A DNA stretch of 64,000 nucleotides from assembly GCF_003337555.1 (NCBI RefSeq), contig NZ_QPJK01000003.1:116115-180114 (forward strand), read 5' to 3'. Made by a program: the position numbers and the translations under genes. This document shows, in pieces, positions 25,109 through 33,417 of the stretch. How positions within the stretch are numbered: position 1 is the stretch's first letter; every line of letters starts with the position of its first letter. The notes beneath the pieces are model-generated. The model searched no databases, was not told where the DNA came from, and saw only the letters and a program-made list of their open reading frames with translations. This DNA comes from Pseudorhodoferax soli (GTDB taxonomy: Bacteria > Pseudomonadota > Gammaproteobacteria > Burkholderiales > Burkholderiaceae_C).

Positions 25109-26248
25109 ATGTCTACGACCACCGAGCGCACCTTCCCGAAGATCACCGACGAGGGCCTGGAGGACCTGCGCAAACGCATCGGCCTGAAGATCGGCGCCAC
25201 CGCCGAACCCTGGTGCTACGAGGCCACGCGCGACAACATCCGCCACTACGCCCATGGCATCGGCGACGACAACCCGCTGTGGTGCGACCCCGACTACGCG
25301 GCCAAGACCGCCTACGGCGGCATCATCGCGCTGCCCAGCTTCCTGTTCTCCACCAGCCGCATCGTCTCCGGCTATGTCGGTGGCCTGCCGGGCGTGCACG
25401 CCATGTGGTCCGGCGCGGACTGGCAGTGGCACCAGCCCGTCAAGCGCAACGACACGATCTCCACCGAGGCCTACCTGAAGGACCTGGTCGAACACCAGAC
25501 GCGCTTCGCCGGCCGCGCCGTGCAGCAGATCTACCACGTCGACTTCTTCAACCAGGACGGCGACAAGGTCGCCGAGGCGGACAGCTGGTGCTTTCGCACC
25601 GAGCGCGACCATGCCCGCGAGCAGGGCAGCAAGTACAAGGGGGTGCGCGAGCGCGCGCCGCGCCGCTACACGCCCGAGGAGATCCAGGAGGCCTACAAGC
25701 TGTATGCCCAGGAGGAAGTGCGCGGCAGCACGCCGCGCTACTGGGAAGACGTCAAGGAAGGCGAGGCGTTGCCGGTAATGTTCAAGGGCCCGATGACGGT
25801 GACCGGCTTCATCGCCTACGCGCAGGGCTGGGGCGGCCTGTACATCCGCGCCAACAAGCTGGCCTGGCGCCTGATCGACGCGCACCCCGGCGTGGGCATC
25901 ACCAACCGCTTCGGCATCCCGGACGTGCCCGAGCGCGTGCACTGGGAGGAGGACTTCGCGCTGGAGGTGGGCGCGCCCGGCGCCTACGACTACGGCCCCG
26001 AGCGCACCTCCTGGATGACGCACCACCTGACCAACTGGGCGGGCGACGCCGGCTTCCTGCGGCGTTCGCACTGCAAGATCCGCCGCCACAACCCCGAGGG
26101 CGACATGCTCTTCATCAAGGGCATGGTCAAGCGCAAGTTCGTGGAGAACGGCCGCCACCTGGTGGAGATCTCGCAGGAGGCGCACAACCAGGACGACGAG
26201 CTCTCGGTGCTGGGCTCCGGCGTCGTCGAGCTGCCCTCGCGCGGCTGA
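25109..26248 (+). CDS. Double hot-dog dehydratase-like protein (FAS1-like / MaoC)
   Basis: A 379-residue soluble protein with two hot-dog domains. The first (about 10-170) resembles the FAS1-like dehydratase domain (DNIRHYAHGIGDDNPLWCDPDYAAKTAYGGIIALPSF), containing the hydratase-type GD.NP motif. The second (about 205-370) starts with RYWEDVKEGEALP and has FIAYAQGWGG. Such proteins hydrate enoyl-CoA or dehydrate 3-hydroxyacyl-CoA. It follows the ligase by 24 bases in the same operon, so it probably acts on the ligase product. Confidence 0.8.
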   Translation: MSTTTERTFPKITDEGLEDLRKRIGLKIGATAEPWCYEATRDNIRHYAHGIGDDNPLWCDPDYAAKTAYGGIIALPSFLFSTSRIVSGYVGGLPGVHAMWSGADWQWHQPVKRNDTISTEAYLKDLVEHQTRFAGRAVQQIYHVDFFNQDGDKVAEADSWCFRTERDHAREQGSKYKGVRERAPRRYTPEEIQEAYKLYAQEEVRGSTPRYWEDVKEGEALPVMFKGPMTVTGFIAYAQGWGGLYIRANKLAWRLIDAHPGVGITNRFGIPDVPERVHWEEDFALEVGAPGAYDYGPERTSWMTHHLTNWAGDAGFLRRSHCKIRRHNPEGDMLFIKGMVKRKFVENGRHLVEISQEAHNQDDELSVLGSGVVELPSRG

Positions 26249-26361
26249 GGCCGCGCCCGACCCGAAGCGGCCCCTGGCGGGGCCGCCGCTCCCCCTCTTC
26301 GCAAGGCCCCGCGGCCGGCCCGGCAGCCGGCTGGCGCAGCCCTGCCTTCACGAGACCGGCC

Positions 26362-27585
26362 ATGGAACGTCCCACACACGGCGGCGCGCACGCCAGCGGT
26401 GCCCTCGCAGGACTGCGCGTCATCGACCTCTCCAGGGTGCTGGCCGGGCCGCTCTGCACGCAGATGCTGTCCGACCACGGCGCGGATGTCGTCAAGATCG
26501 AGCCGCCGACCGGTGACGAGACCCGTGGGCTGGGGCCGCCGTTCGACCGGCACGGCGACGCCGCCTACTTCACGGCCGTCAACCGCGGCAAGCGCGGCAT
26601 GGCCATGAACCTGGCCGACCCGGCCGGGCGCGAGACCTTGCTGCGCCTCGTCGAAGAGGCCGACGTGCTGGTCGAGAACTTCGTTCCCGGGACGATGGCG
26701 CGCTGGGGGCTGGACTACGAGACCTGCCTGCGCCCGCGCTTTCCCCGGCTCGTCTACTGCACGGTGACCGGCTTCGGTGCCGACGGGCCGCTGGGCGGCC
26801 TGCCCGGCTACGACGCCGTGCTGCAGGCCATGTGCGGCCTCATGAGCGTGAACGGCGACGCGGCCTGCGGCCCGACGCGGGTGGGCATTCCCATCGTCGA
26901 CCACCTGACGGCCTACGTGGCGCTGTCGGGCATCGTGATGGCGCTGCACGAGCGGCACCGCTCGGGCCTGGGCCAGCGCGTGGAGGCCACGCTGTTCGAC
27001 ACGGCGATGAGCCTGCTCGTGCCGCACGCGGCCAACTGGATGTACTCCGGAACGGCGCCGGGCCTGCTGGGCAGCGCCCACCCGAACATCGCGCCCTACG
27101 ACCGGTTCGCCTGCGCGGACGGGCTGGTCTTCCTCGGCATCCTGAACGACCGGCAGTTCGCGAAGTTCTGCCAGTTCGTGGGCATCGCGCCGCTGGCCGA
27201 CGATCCGCGCTTCGCGACCAATGCCGACCGCCTGGCGCACCGGGCGGCGCTGCGCAGCGCGATCGAGGCGGCGCTCGCCGGGTGGCATCGCGAAGCCCTG
27301 TGTGCGCAGCTGATGCGCATCGGCGTGCCGATCGGCCCGGTGAACACCGTGCCCGAGGCGTTCGCGCAGCCGCATGCGGCGCACCGCGGCGCCTGCGTGG
27401 AGATCGGCGGCTACCGCGGCGTCGGGCTGCCGGTGGTGCTGTCGCGCACGCCGGGCGCGCCGCAAGGCGAGCCGCCGCGGTTCGGCGAGCACGCCAGCCA
27501 GATCCTCGGCGAGGCCGGCATGGCCGAGCCGCACATCCGACAGCTGGTGGAGCGGGGCGTCCTCCACCAGCGCCCGCCGCCTTAG
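26362..27585 (+). CDS. CaiB/BaiF-type CoA transferase
   Basis: A 407-residue class III CoA transferase. The start GLRVIDLSRVLAGPLCTQMLSDHGADVVKIEPP is diagnostic. FVPGTMARWGLDYE and the catalytic-Asp region VGIPIVDHLTAYVA (about residues 173-187) follow. It moves CoA between two acids, letting the pathway recycle CoA. It lies 113 bases after the dehydratase gene on the same strand. The CoA donor and acceptor cannot be told from sequence. Confidence 0.88.
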   Translation: MERPTHGGAHASGALAGLRVIDLSRVLAGPLCTQMLSDHGADVVKIEPPTGDETRGLGPPFDRHGDAAYFTAVNRGKRGMAMNLADPAGRETLLRLVEEADVLVENFVPGTMARWGLDYETCLRPRFPRLVYCTVTGFGADGPLGGLPGYDAVLQAMCGLMSVNGDAACGPTRVGIPIVDHLTAYVALSGIVMALHERHRSGLGQRVEATLFDTAMSLLVPHAANWMYSGTAPGLLGSAHPNIAPYDRFACADGLVFLGILNDRQFAKFCQFVGIAPLADDPRFATNADRLAHRAALRSAIEAALAGWHREALCAQLMRIGVPIGPVNTVPEAFAQPHAAHRGACVEIGGYRGVGLPVVLSRTPGAPQGEPPRFGEHASQILGEAGMAEPHIRQLVERGVLHQRPPP

Positions 27586-27628
27586 CACGCCGTTCCGTTC
27601 CACCACCAACATCCAAGGAGACAACGAC

Positions 27629-28588
27629 ATGACAGCAATCCGGTTCCTCATGGCCTGGGCGCTCGCGTTCCTGAGCGCCGCAGCCTGCGCCGCCAACTAC
27701 CCCACCAAGCCGATCCGCATCATCGTGCCGTACCAGGCGGGGCAGGGGACGGACGTGGCCTCGCGCTACATCGCCGACCAGCTGGGCAAGAGCCTGGGCC
27801 AGGCCGTGGTGGTGGAGAACAAGGCCGGCGCGGGCGGCAACATCGGCGCCGCCGAAGCGGCGCGCGCGCCCGCCGACGGCTACACCTTCGTGATGGGGAC
27901 CAACGGCACCCATGTGCTGAACCAGTTCCTCTACCCGTCGATGCCCTACGACAGCGAGAAGGACTTCGAGCCGGTCGCGCTCGTCAGCACCTTCCCGATG
28001 GTGATCCTCGCCAACGCCGGCGTGCCCTATGGCAGCCTCGCCGAGTTCCTGGCCGAGGCCAAGGCCCATCCCGACACCGTCGCCGTGGCCTTGCCGAGCA
28101 CCACGGCACGCCTGGTGCTGGAGCTGCTCCAGCAGCAAAGCGGAACGCAGCTGCGGGCCGTGCCGTACAAGGGCTCGGGCACCTCCATGACCGACCTGAT
28201 CGGCGGGCAGGTGCTGGTCGGGATCGACACGGCCAGCGCGGCGCGGCCCTTCGTCGCCAACGGCCGCCTCAAGGCCCTGGCCGTGACCTCCCGGCGTGAG
28301 TCGGCGCTGCTGCCGGGGGCCCGGAGCGTGGCCGCGTCCGGCCTGGGCGATTTCGAGGTGCTGGCCTGGAACGGGCTCTACGCGCCGCGGGGCACGCCGG
28401 CCGCCATCGTCCAGCGGATCAACGCGGAGCTGGTCAAGATCCTGGCGCAGCCCGACGCGCAGCGGCGCCTGCTGGAGCTCGGCCACGAGGCGGCCGGCGG
28501 CACGCCCGAACAGCTGGCGGCCTTCGCCGCGGCGGAGCGCAGGAAGTGGGGCCCGCTGGTGAAGGGCGTGGGCCTGAAGATCGACTAG
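27629..28588 (+). CDS. Bug family periplasmic solute receptor (TctC type)
   Basis: A 319-residue tripartite tricarboxylate transporter receptor homologue. The signal peptide is about residues 1-21 (LMAWALAFLSAAACAA). The mature start NYPTKPIRIIVPYQAGQGTDVASRYIADQL and VVVENKAGAGGNIGAAEAARAPADGYT are hallmark Bug segments. It would bind the operon's carboxylate substrate in the periplasm. No TctA/TctB membrane genes are adjacent, which is usual for orphan Bug proteins of Burkholderiales. AAGGAG lies eight bases before the ATG. Its end is 11 bases from the convergent ZIP gene. Confidence 0.92.
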   Translation: MTAIRFLMAWALAFLSAAACAANYPTKPIRIIVPYQAGQGTDVASRYIADQLGKSLGQAVVVENKAGAGGNIGAAEAARAPADGYTFVMGTNGTHVLNQFLYPSMPYDSEKDFEPVALVSTFPMVILANAGVPYGSLAEFLAEAKAHPDTVAVALPSTTARLVLELLQQQSGTQLRAVPYKGSGTSMTDLIGGQVLVGIDTASAARPFVANGRLKALAVTSRRESALLPGARSVAASGLGDFEVLAWNGLYAPRGTPAAIVQRINAELVKILAQPDAQRRLLELGHEAAGGTPEQLAAFAAAERRKWGPLVKGVGLKID

Positions 28589-28599
28589 CGCGCGGCGGC

Positions 28600-29493
28600 T
28601 CAGCCCAGCGCCGTGTCCAGCACCATCATGAGCACGAAGCCCAGCAGCAGGCCGCCGGTGGCGAAGGCCTCGTGGCCCTGGCGGTGCGACTCGGGAATGA
28701 TCTCGTGGCTGATGACGAACAGCATGGCGCCCGCCGCCGCGGCCAGCCCCCAGGGCAGCAGCCCGGCCGACACGGTCATCAACGCGGCGCCCATCACGGC
28801 GGCCACGGGCTCGATCAGGCCCGAGGCGACGCCGATGCCGGCGCACAGCCAGCGCCCGTAGCCCACGCTGCGCAGGGCCAGCGCCACGACCATGCCTTCG
28901 GGCACGTCCTGGATCGCGATGCCGGTGGCCAGTGCGCTGGCACCGAAGCTGTCGGCGCCCCCGTAGCCCACGCCGATGGCCAGGCCTTCGGGAAAGTTGT
29001 GCAAGGCGATCGCCAGCACGAACAGCCAGGCTCGGCGCAGCGAACGCGCGCGCAGCCCCTCCGTGCCCTTGACGAAGTGCTCGTGCGGCACCAGCCGGTC
29101 GATCAGCATGAGCAGCGCCGCACCGAGCAGCAGGGCGCCGCCGACCTGGGCGCCTGCGCCCCAGGGCCCGGCGCCCTGGGCCTTGGCCGCGGCCAGCGCT
29201 GGCAGCACCAGCGAGAAGGCGCAGGCGGCCAGCATCACGCCCGCACCGAAGCCCAGCAGCGTGTCGCAGGTGCGTTGCGACATCTGCTGGCGCAGCAGCA
29301 CCGGCAGCGTGCCCAGCGCCGTGGCCAGGGCTGCCATGCCGCCGCCGGCCAGCGCGCCCAGCAGGCGCGGGTCGTCCCAGGGCAGCGCCTGCCAGGCCCG
29401 CACGGCCAGCAGCACCAGGCCGACCACGAGGATGAGCGTGCCCAGCGCGCGGCGCCAGGGCCGCAGGGTGCCGGCTGCCACGGGCGCGTGCAT
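28600..29493 (-). CDS. ZIP family metal transporter
   Basis: A 297-residue inner-membrane protein with about eight helices. Metal motifs are ALHNFPEGLAIGVG and IQDVPEGMVVALAL in the central helices, and SHEIIPESHRQGHEA near the C-terminus. This matches ZupT/GufA-type ZIP proteins that take up zinc, iron or manganese. A histidine-rich loop is lacking. It starts six bases after the DUF892 stop codon, so the two are an operon. DUF892 proteins are ferritin-like, which fits a metal link. Confidence 0.87.
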   Translation of the reverse strand: MHAPVAAGTLRPWRRALGTLILVVGLVLLAVRAWQALPWDDPRLLGALAGGGMAALATALGTLPVLLRQQMSQRTCDTLLGFGAGVMLAACAFSLVLPALAAAKAQGAGPWGAGAQVGGALLLGAALLMLIDRLVPHEHFVKGTEGLRARSLRRAWLFVLAIALHNFPEGLAIGVGYGGADSFGASALATGIAIQDVPEGMVVALALRSVGYGRWLCAGIGVASGLIEPVAAVMGAALMTVSAGLLPWGLAAAAGAMLFVISHEIIPESHRQGHEAFATGGLLLGFVLMMVLDTALG

Positions 29494-29498
29494 GGCGC

Positions 29499-29993
29499 TC
29501 AGCCCTGGACGGCTTCCTCGATCGACGCGGCCTGGCCCAGCGTGCCCAGCTTCTCGTCGGTGGCCTTCTCCTCGGCCAGCGAGGCCTCCAGCAGCGGCAC
29601 GGCGTCCATGAAGCCGAGCTTGGTGGCCAGGAGCACCAGCGTGGTGTAGCTGGCGATCTCGTAGTGCTCGACCTTCTGCGCCGCGCCGATCAGCGCGACA
29701 TCCAGCACGGGGCCCTTGTCGATCTCGTCGATGAGGTCGTTGCCTTCCTCCACCAGGCCCTCCATCGCGGCGCACTTGATGCGCTTGAGCTTGAGGCCCG
29801 TGAGCTCCACGATCTGGTCGATGCGCTCGACCTGCCCGCGCGTTTCCTCCAGATGGTCGCGGAAGGCCTGCGCCAGTTGCTCGTCGGAGGCGGCACGCGC
29901 CATCTTGGGCAGCGAGCGCGTCATCTGTTTCTCGGCGCTGTAGGTATCGGACAGTTCATGGATGAACAGTTCGCGGACGGTTTTGACAGCCAT
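29499..29993 (-). CDS. DUF892 ferritin-like protein (YciE/YciF type)
   Basis: A 164-residue cytoplasmic four-helix protein. The start VRELFIHELSDTYSAEKQMTRSLPKMA is diagnostic, with carboxylate/histidine metal ligands in HLEETRGQVERI and EHYEIASYTTLV. YciF homologues are induced by stress and osmotic shock, and the role is unknown. ATG at 29993 with AGGAG about eight bases upstream. It is co-transcribed with the ZIP transporter. Confidence 0.92.
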   Translation of the reverse strand: MAVKTVRELFIHELSDTYSAEKQMTRSLPKMARAASDEQLAQAFRDHLEETRGQVERIDQIVELTGLKLKRIKCAAMEGLVEEGNDLIDEIDKGPVLDVALIGAAQKVEHYEIASYTTLVLLATKLGFMDAVPLLEASLAEEKATDEKLGTLGQAASIEEAVQG

Positions 29994-30161
29994 GGGTGGA
30001 CTCCTGTGTCGGTTGGAAAAGTTGCGCGCCGGCCTGGGAGGGCGCGACGCGGTGATGGTGGCGGCGGCCGTGGGGCACCGGTGTAGGGCCTTGCCGGTGC
30101 GCGGCTCCCGGCGGGCATCCGGTGCGCGTGTGGGAACCGGTTGACATGCCGGAGCAGGTCT

Positions 30162-30626
30162 TCATGCCGGCTTGGCGACCATGAGCCAGAAGATCGCGAG
30201 GAAGGCGCCCAACGCCGGCACGCCCAGCGCGAACCACCAGCGGAAGTAGCGCCAGTAGAGGGGCGGCAGCGGGCCGCCCTCGCGCAGGGCCTGGGCCGCC
30301 ACATCGCGCAGCCGCATCTGCAGCCACACCACCGGCAGCCAGCAGGCCATCGCCACCACGTACAGGGCGATCGACCAGTGCAACCAGCGGGCCGCCAGCG
30401 GAAAGCCCGCCAGGTGCATGAGCCACCAGCCCGTGAGCGGCTGCAGCACGGCCGTGGTGGCGGTGAACAGCCAGTCCGCCCGCACCACCCAGCGCGTGAC
30501 GCCGGCCGTCAGCGCCACGTCGCGGCTCATGCTGGCGACCAGCAGGTAGAAGGCCGTGCCGATGCCGGTGCCGAACAGCACCGTGGACGACAGGATGTGC
30601 AGCCACTTGACGGGCAGGTAGTCCAT
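30162..30626 (-). CDS. DUF2269 integral membrane protein
   Basis: A 154-residue protein with four helices, starting MDYLPVKWLHILSSTVLFGTGIGTAFYL, the DUF2269 signature with a conserved histidine. GWWLMHLAGFPL and WRYFRWWFALGVPALGAFLAIFWLMV follow. Function is unknown; a redox or haem role is possible from membrane histidines. It lies six bases after the DoxX-fusion gene in one operon. Confidence 0.85.
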   Translation of the reverse strand: MDYLPVKWLHILSSTVLFGTGIGTAFYLLVASMSRDVALTAGVTRWVVRADWLFTATTAVLQPLTGWWLMHLAGFPLAARWLHWSIALYVVAMACWLPVVWLQMRLRDVAAQALREGGPLPPLYWRYFRWWFALGVPALGAFLAIFWLMVAKPA

Positions 30627-30632
30627 CGCGGT

Positions 30633-31934
30633 TCAGCGCGTGCGCTGCGTGGCCCACAGCACGCCGATCAGCGCGAGCATGGGCAGGTTCTTGGACAGCG
30701 GGCCGTAGGGGTGGAGCCACCAGTGCGGCATGCGCAGCGTGATGAGCGCGGTGTAGCCCGCGATCAGCAGCAGCTGCGCGCACCACACGCGCCCCATGTG
30801 GCGCGGCGGTGCCAGCAGCGTCGCCAGGCCCAGCGCCAGGTCGAGCAGGGCGCCGGCGTACAGCGCGACGAGGGCCGGCCGGCCCTGCAGGCCGAAGTCG
30901 GCCAGCAGTTCCAGGCTGCCCGCCACCGGGTACAGCCCGAGCGAGACCGCGGCGGTCCACAGCCAGACCACGGCGACGCTGGCGCGCCCCAGCGGCAGCA
31001 ACACCTGCAAGGCGGCGGCCTGGCGCAGCGCGGGCCGTTCGGACGGCGCGACGAAGGCCGCGGGCGCGCGCGGCGCGTGCCCCAGCAGCCCGGTGATGGC
31101 GGCGGCCTCGGCCGTGTTGCCGCGCAGCAGCATGCGCACGGCCTCGGCATCGACGGTGCTGCCCGGGAGCCGGCCCAGCACGCCGGCCGCCGCCACCGCC
31201 AGGCGCGGTGGAACCGGCAGCACCCAGGCCGCGCGCCGCCAACCCAGGGCGCGGCGCAGCGTGGCCAGATAGGCCTGCAGGCCCAGCGGCTGCGGGCCCA
31301 CGGCAGCCAGTGTCATGCTCTGCGCGGCGGGATCGTTGATCCAACACAGGATGGCCTGCACCAGGTCGTCCAGGTGCAGCGGCTGCACCTGGGCCGGCGT
31401 GGCCGGCAAGGCGATCAGCGGCAGCGCGGCGAGCCCGTGGAACAGCCGCGTGCTGGCACCCGCAGGCGCGTAGACCAGCGAGGGCTGCACGACGAGGGAG
31501 GTCAGCGGCAGCGCGCGCAGGGCCGTGTCGGCGGCGTGCTTGCTGCGGTGGTAGGCGCTGGCCGCCTGCGCACCGCTGCCCAGCGCGGAGATCTGCACGG
31601 CGCGCCGCACGCCGGCCCGGGCCGCGCCCTCGAACAGCGCGGTGGGCGCCTGCCGGTGCAGGGTGTCGAAGCGCTGGCGGCCGTGTTCGCGGAAGATGCC
31701 GACCGCGTTGACGACCAGGTCCACGCCCCGCAGCCGGTCTGCCCACCATGGGGCGAGCGGCACCTCGGCCAGGTCGGCCTGCAGCGTGGCCATGGACGGT
31801 TCGGCCGGCTGCCGGCACGGCGCACGCATGGCCGCAACCACCGCGTGGCCCTGTTGCGCCAGCGCGCGTGCGAGGGCGCTGCCGATCAGGCCGGAGGCGC
31901 CCGTCACCAGGATGCGCAGGGGCGCCGTGCTCAC
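30633..31934 (-). CDS. NAD(P)-binding epimerase-like / DoxX-like fusion protein
   Basis: A 433-residue fusion. The N-terminal Rossmann domain (about 1-260) has LRILVTGASGLIGSALARALAQQGHAV and resembles atypical SDR / NDUFA9 proteins. The C-terminal third (about 300-430) has four membrane helices of the DoxX-like kind (LELLADFGLQGRPALVALYAGALLDLALGLATLL). Such fusions are seen in Burkholderiales next to DUF2269 genes and may act on a membrane quinone or lipid; this is inference. Its ATG overlaps the upstream gene's stop (ATGA). Confidence 0.82.
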   Translation of the reverse strand: MSTAPLRILVTGASGLIGSALARALAQQGHAVVAAMRAPCRQPAEPSMATLQADLAEVPLAPWWADRLRGVDLVVNAVGIFREHGRQRFDTLHRQAPTALFEGAARAGVRRAVQISALGSGAQAASAYHRSKHAADTALRALPLTSLVVQPSLVYAPAGASTRLFHGLAALPLIALPATPAQVQPLHLDDLVQAILCWINDPAAQSMTLAAVGPQPLGLQAYLATLRRALGWRRAAWVLPVPPRLAVAAAGVLGRLPGSTVDAEAVRMLLRGNTAEAAAITGLLGHAPRAPAAFVAPSERPALRQAAALQVLLPLGRASVAVVWLWTAAVSLGLYPVAGSLELLADFGLQGRPALVALYAGALLDLALGLATLLAPPRHMGRVWCAQLLLIAGYTALITLRMPHWWLHPYGPLSKNLPMLALIGVLWATQRTR

Positions 31935-32458
31935 GGCTCGCGCCCGGGGGGCGCGGCGGGCCGCTCCTCTTCACCGGCGCGCTGCACGGCCCAGGTGCCC
32001 AGGGCCAGGCCCAGCGCGAAGGCGGCGTAGGCGCCGGCCAGCGCGGGCTTGGACAGGCGGTGCTCGAAGCCCGGCGTGAAGCGCTTGGGCGTGAGCTGGA
32101 AGTCGACGAAGCAGGCCAGCGCGCTCGTGGCCGCGCCGCCCAGCAGGGCGCCCTGGGTGCTGCGCAGCGCCGGCTGCCTGCGGCAGGCCAGCGCGAACAA
32201 TCCGGCCCAGAACACCGAGGCGACGTGGTGCGTGGCATAGCCCGTCCCGGTGTGCGTCAGCCCGGTGTCGTCGCGCCGCAGTGCCTCGTCGCCCCAGTAC
32301 CAGTGGCTCACAGCGTTCAGCGGCGCGGCGGCGCTGCCGCTCTCGCGGCGGCCCGCCCATGCCAGAACGCAGGTGGACAGGAGGCTGGCCAGGCTGCCGG
32401 CCACGAGGCCGTGCAGCGCCGTGGCGCGTGCCGATGGGGGATCCGACGGAAAGGGCAT
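31931..32458 (-). CDS. Membrane protein of unknown function
   Basis: A 175-residue protein with about four hydrophobic segments (GLVAGSLASLLSTCVLAWAG, VASVFWAGLFALAC, LLGGAATSALACFVDF and ALAGAYAAFALGLALGTWAV). Histidine pairs occur at SHWYWGDEALRRDD and ATHHVAS. No named family is recognised. It is the first gene of a three-gene operon with the DoxX fusion and DUF2269. Confidence 0.7.
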   Translation of the reverse strand: MPFPSDPPSARATALHGLVAGSLASLLSTCVLAWAGRRESGSAAAPLNAVSHWYWGDEALRRDDTGLTHTGTGYATHHVASVFWAGLFALACRRQPALRSTQGALLGGAATSALACFVDFQLTPKRFTPGFEHRLSKPALAGAYAAFALGLALGTWAVQRAGEEERPAAPPGREP

Positions 32459-32501
32459 GCGGAGGCTTTCGCGTGTCAGTGGTGGTGGCGGCGACAGCAG
32501 C

Positions 32502-32534
32502 AAAAAAAGGCGCCCGCCACGCATGGCGGGCGCC
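32502..32534 (-). terminator. Rho-independent terminator
   Basis: On the minus strand an 11-bp perfect GC stem (ggcgcccgcca / tggcgggcgcc, 4-base loop) is followed directly by seven T residues. It is the clearest intrinsic terminator in the window. It ends the transcript that begins at the sigma-54-type promoter at 32939. Confidence 0.88.
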
Positions 32535-32661
32535 GATCGCTGCAAGCAGTGTGCGTCCAGGACGGAGACGCAGGGCCAGTCTGGTGCCTCGCGCTGCACT
32601 GGCCAGCCGGCGGTGTTCCACAGGCCCTGTGGGACGCGCCGCGCAGGCGCGAACGTCCGGC

Positions 32662-32870
32662 TCAGCGCGTCTGGTCGGTCTCGCCCTGGGGCGGCGGCAC
32701 CACGTCCTCGCGCGGCCGCGCTCCTGCTCCCCGGGCAGGCCGCTCGTGGGTTCGCCCTTGATCGCGTGGTCCGCCCGGGCGAGGTGCAGCACGGCCCGCT
32801 TCTTGGCGAGTTCGGCGGCGGGCAGTGGCGGGGACTGGCCTTTGTCTTCGGCGCGTTCGGAATCGTTCAT
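32662..32870 (-). pseudogene. Small hydrophilic protein gene with an apparent single-base frameshift
   Basis: The ATG at 32870, with AAGGAG eight bases upstream, opens MNDSERAEDKGQSPPLPAAE...ADHAIKGEPTSGLPGEQERGR. Past about 32715 the frame becomes Arg-rich nonsense, whereas the neighbouring frame reads REDVVPPPQGETDQTR and stops at 32662. The distance 209 is one base short of a multiple of three. One missing base near the GC-rich run at 32715-32735 would restore a 69-residue acidic protein. It could be a sequencing error or real decay. The gene has its own promoter and terminator, which argues that it was functional. Confidence 0.6.
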
Positions 32871-32938
32871 GCAGGTTCTCCTTGGTGTGGTGGGCCATCG
32901 GTGCGCAGCCCCGGTGCAATGCTCGGCAGGCCGGCCCG

Positions 32939-32952
32939 GCAAACGGCGTGCC
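32939..32952 (-). promoter_or_regulatory. Sigma-54-type promoter of the 32662-32870 gene
   Basis: Minus strand GGCACGCCGTTTGC with exact GG-N10-GC spacing. Transcription would start near 32927, 57 bases before the ATG. Four phased 10-bp repeats lie directly upstream. Confidence 0.62.
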
Positions 32953-32960
32953 GGGCGCGG

Positions 32961-33000
32961 CCGTCAGCAGCCGTCAGCGACCCTCAGCGGCCGTCAGCGC
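32961..33000. repeat. Four tandem 10-bp repeats upstream of a sigma-54-type promoter
   Basis: Four consecutive blocks ccgtcagcag, ccgtcagcga, ccctcagcgg and ccgtcagcgc share ccgtcagcg with one change in the third. The exact 10-base period equals one helical turn. They begin nine bases upstream of the element at 32939-32952 and overlap the end of the preceding gene. Such an array could place protein on one face of the DNA. Confidence 0.6.
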
Positions 33001-33248
33001 CGCGCCTTGCGCGGGCTGGCGCGCGCTGGGTCGGCGAGGGGCGGCGCCGGCCGGCATGCCGCTGCCGCCACGGCGCTGGCCGCCAGCATCGCGCGCAAGG
33101 CTTGCGAGGCCTCGCGGCGCAGGGCGAGGGCGTTCTGCAGTTCCTGCGCACCGGCGGGCGTGAGGCCGAAGCGCAGTGCCCTGCACTCGGCTTCGTACGC
33201 CGCCTGGTGGGCCCGCTTCCAGCGCTCGAATGCGTGTTGGAATTCCAT
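32994..33248 (-). CDS. Small hypothetical helical protein
   Basis: An 84-residue protein, MEFQHAFERWKRAHQAAYEAECRALRFGLTPAG..., mainly alpha-helical. A hydrophobic alanine-rich stretch LRAMLAASAVAAAAC (about residues 52-66) could be a weak membrane anchor, and the tail is basic. No family is recognised. The ATG at 33248 is chosen over longer forms because the helical heptads begin there. Its last codons fall in the tandem-repeat array. Confidence 0.55.
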   Translation of the reverse strand: MEFQHAFERWKRAHQAAYEAECRALRFGLTPAGAQELQNALALRREASQALRAMLAASAVAAAACRPAPPLADPARASPRKARR

Positions 33249-33417
33249 GGCGTCAGCTGTGGTGGTGCACGCAGGCTCTCTCGCCATGCCGAACGCGGGG
33301 GCCGCCCGCCCGGCCTGAGCGCGGAGGATCCAGGTGCGCACGGCCGGCATCGGTCAAGCGCCTCAAATCCGGCCGCGTCCTACAAACCCGGCCGTCGGCG
33401 CTCTCGTAGAAAACGGC

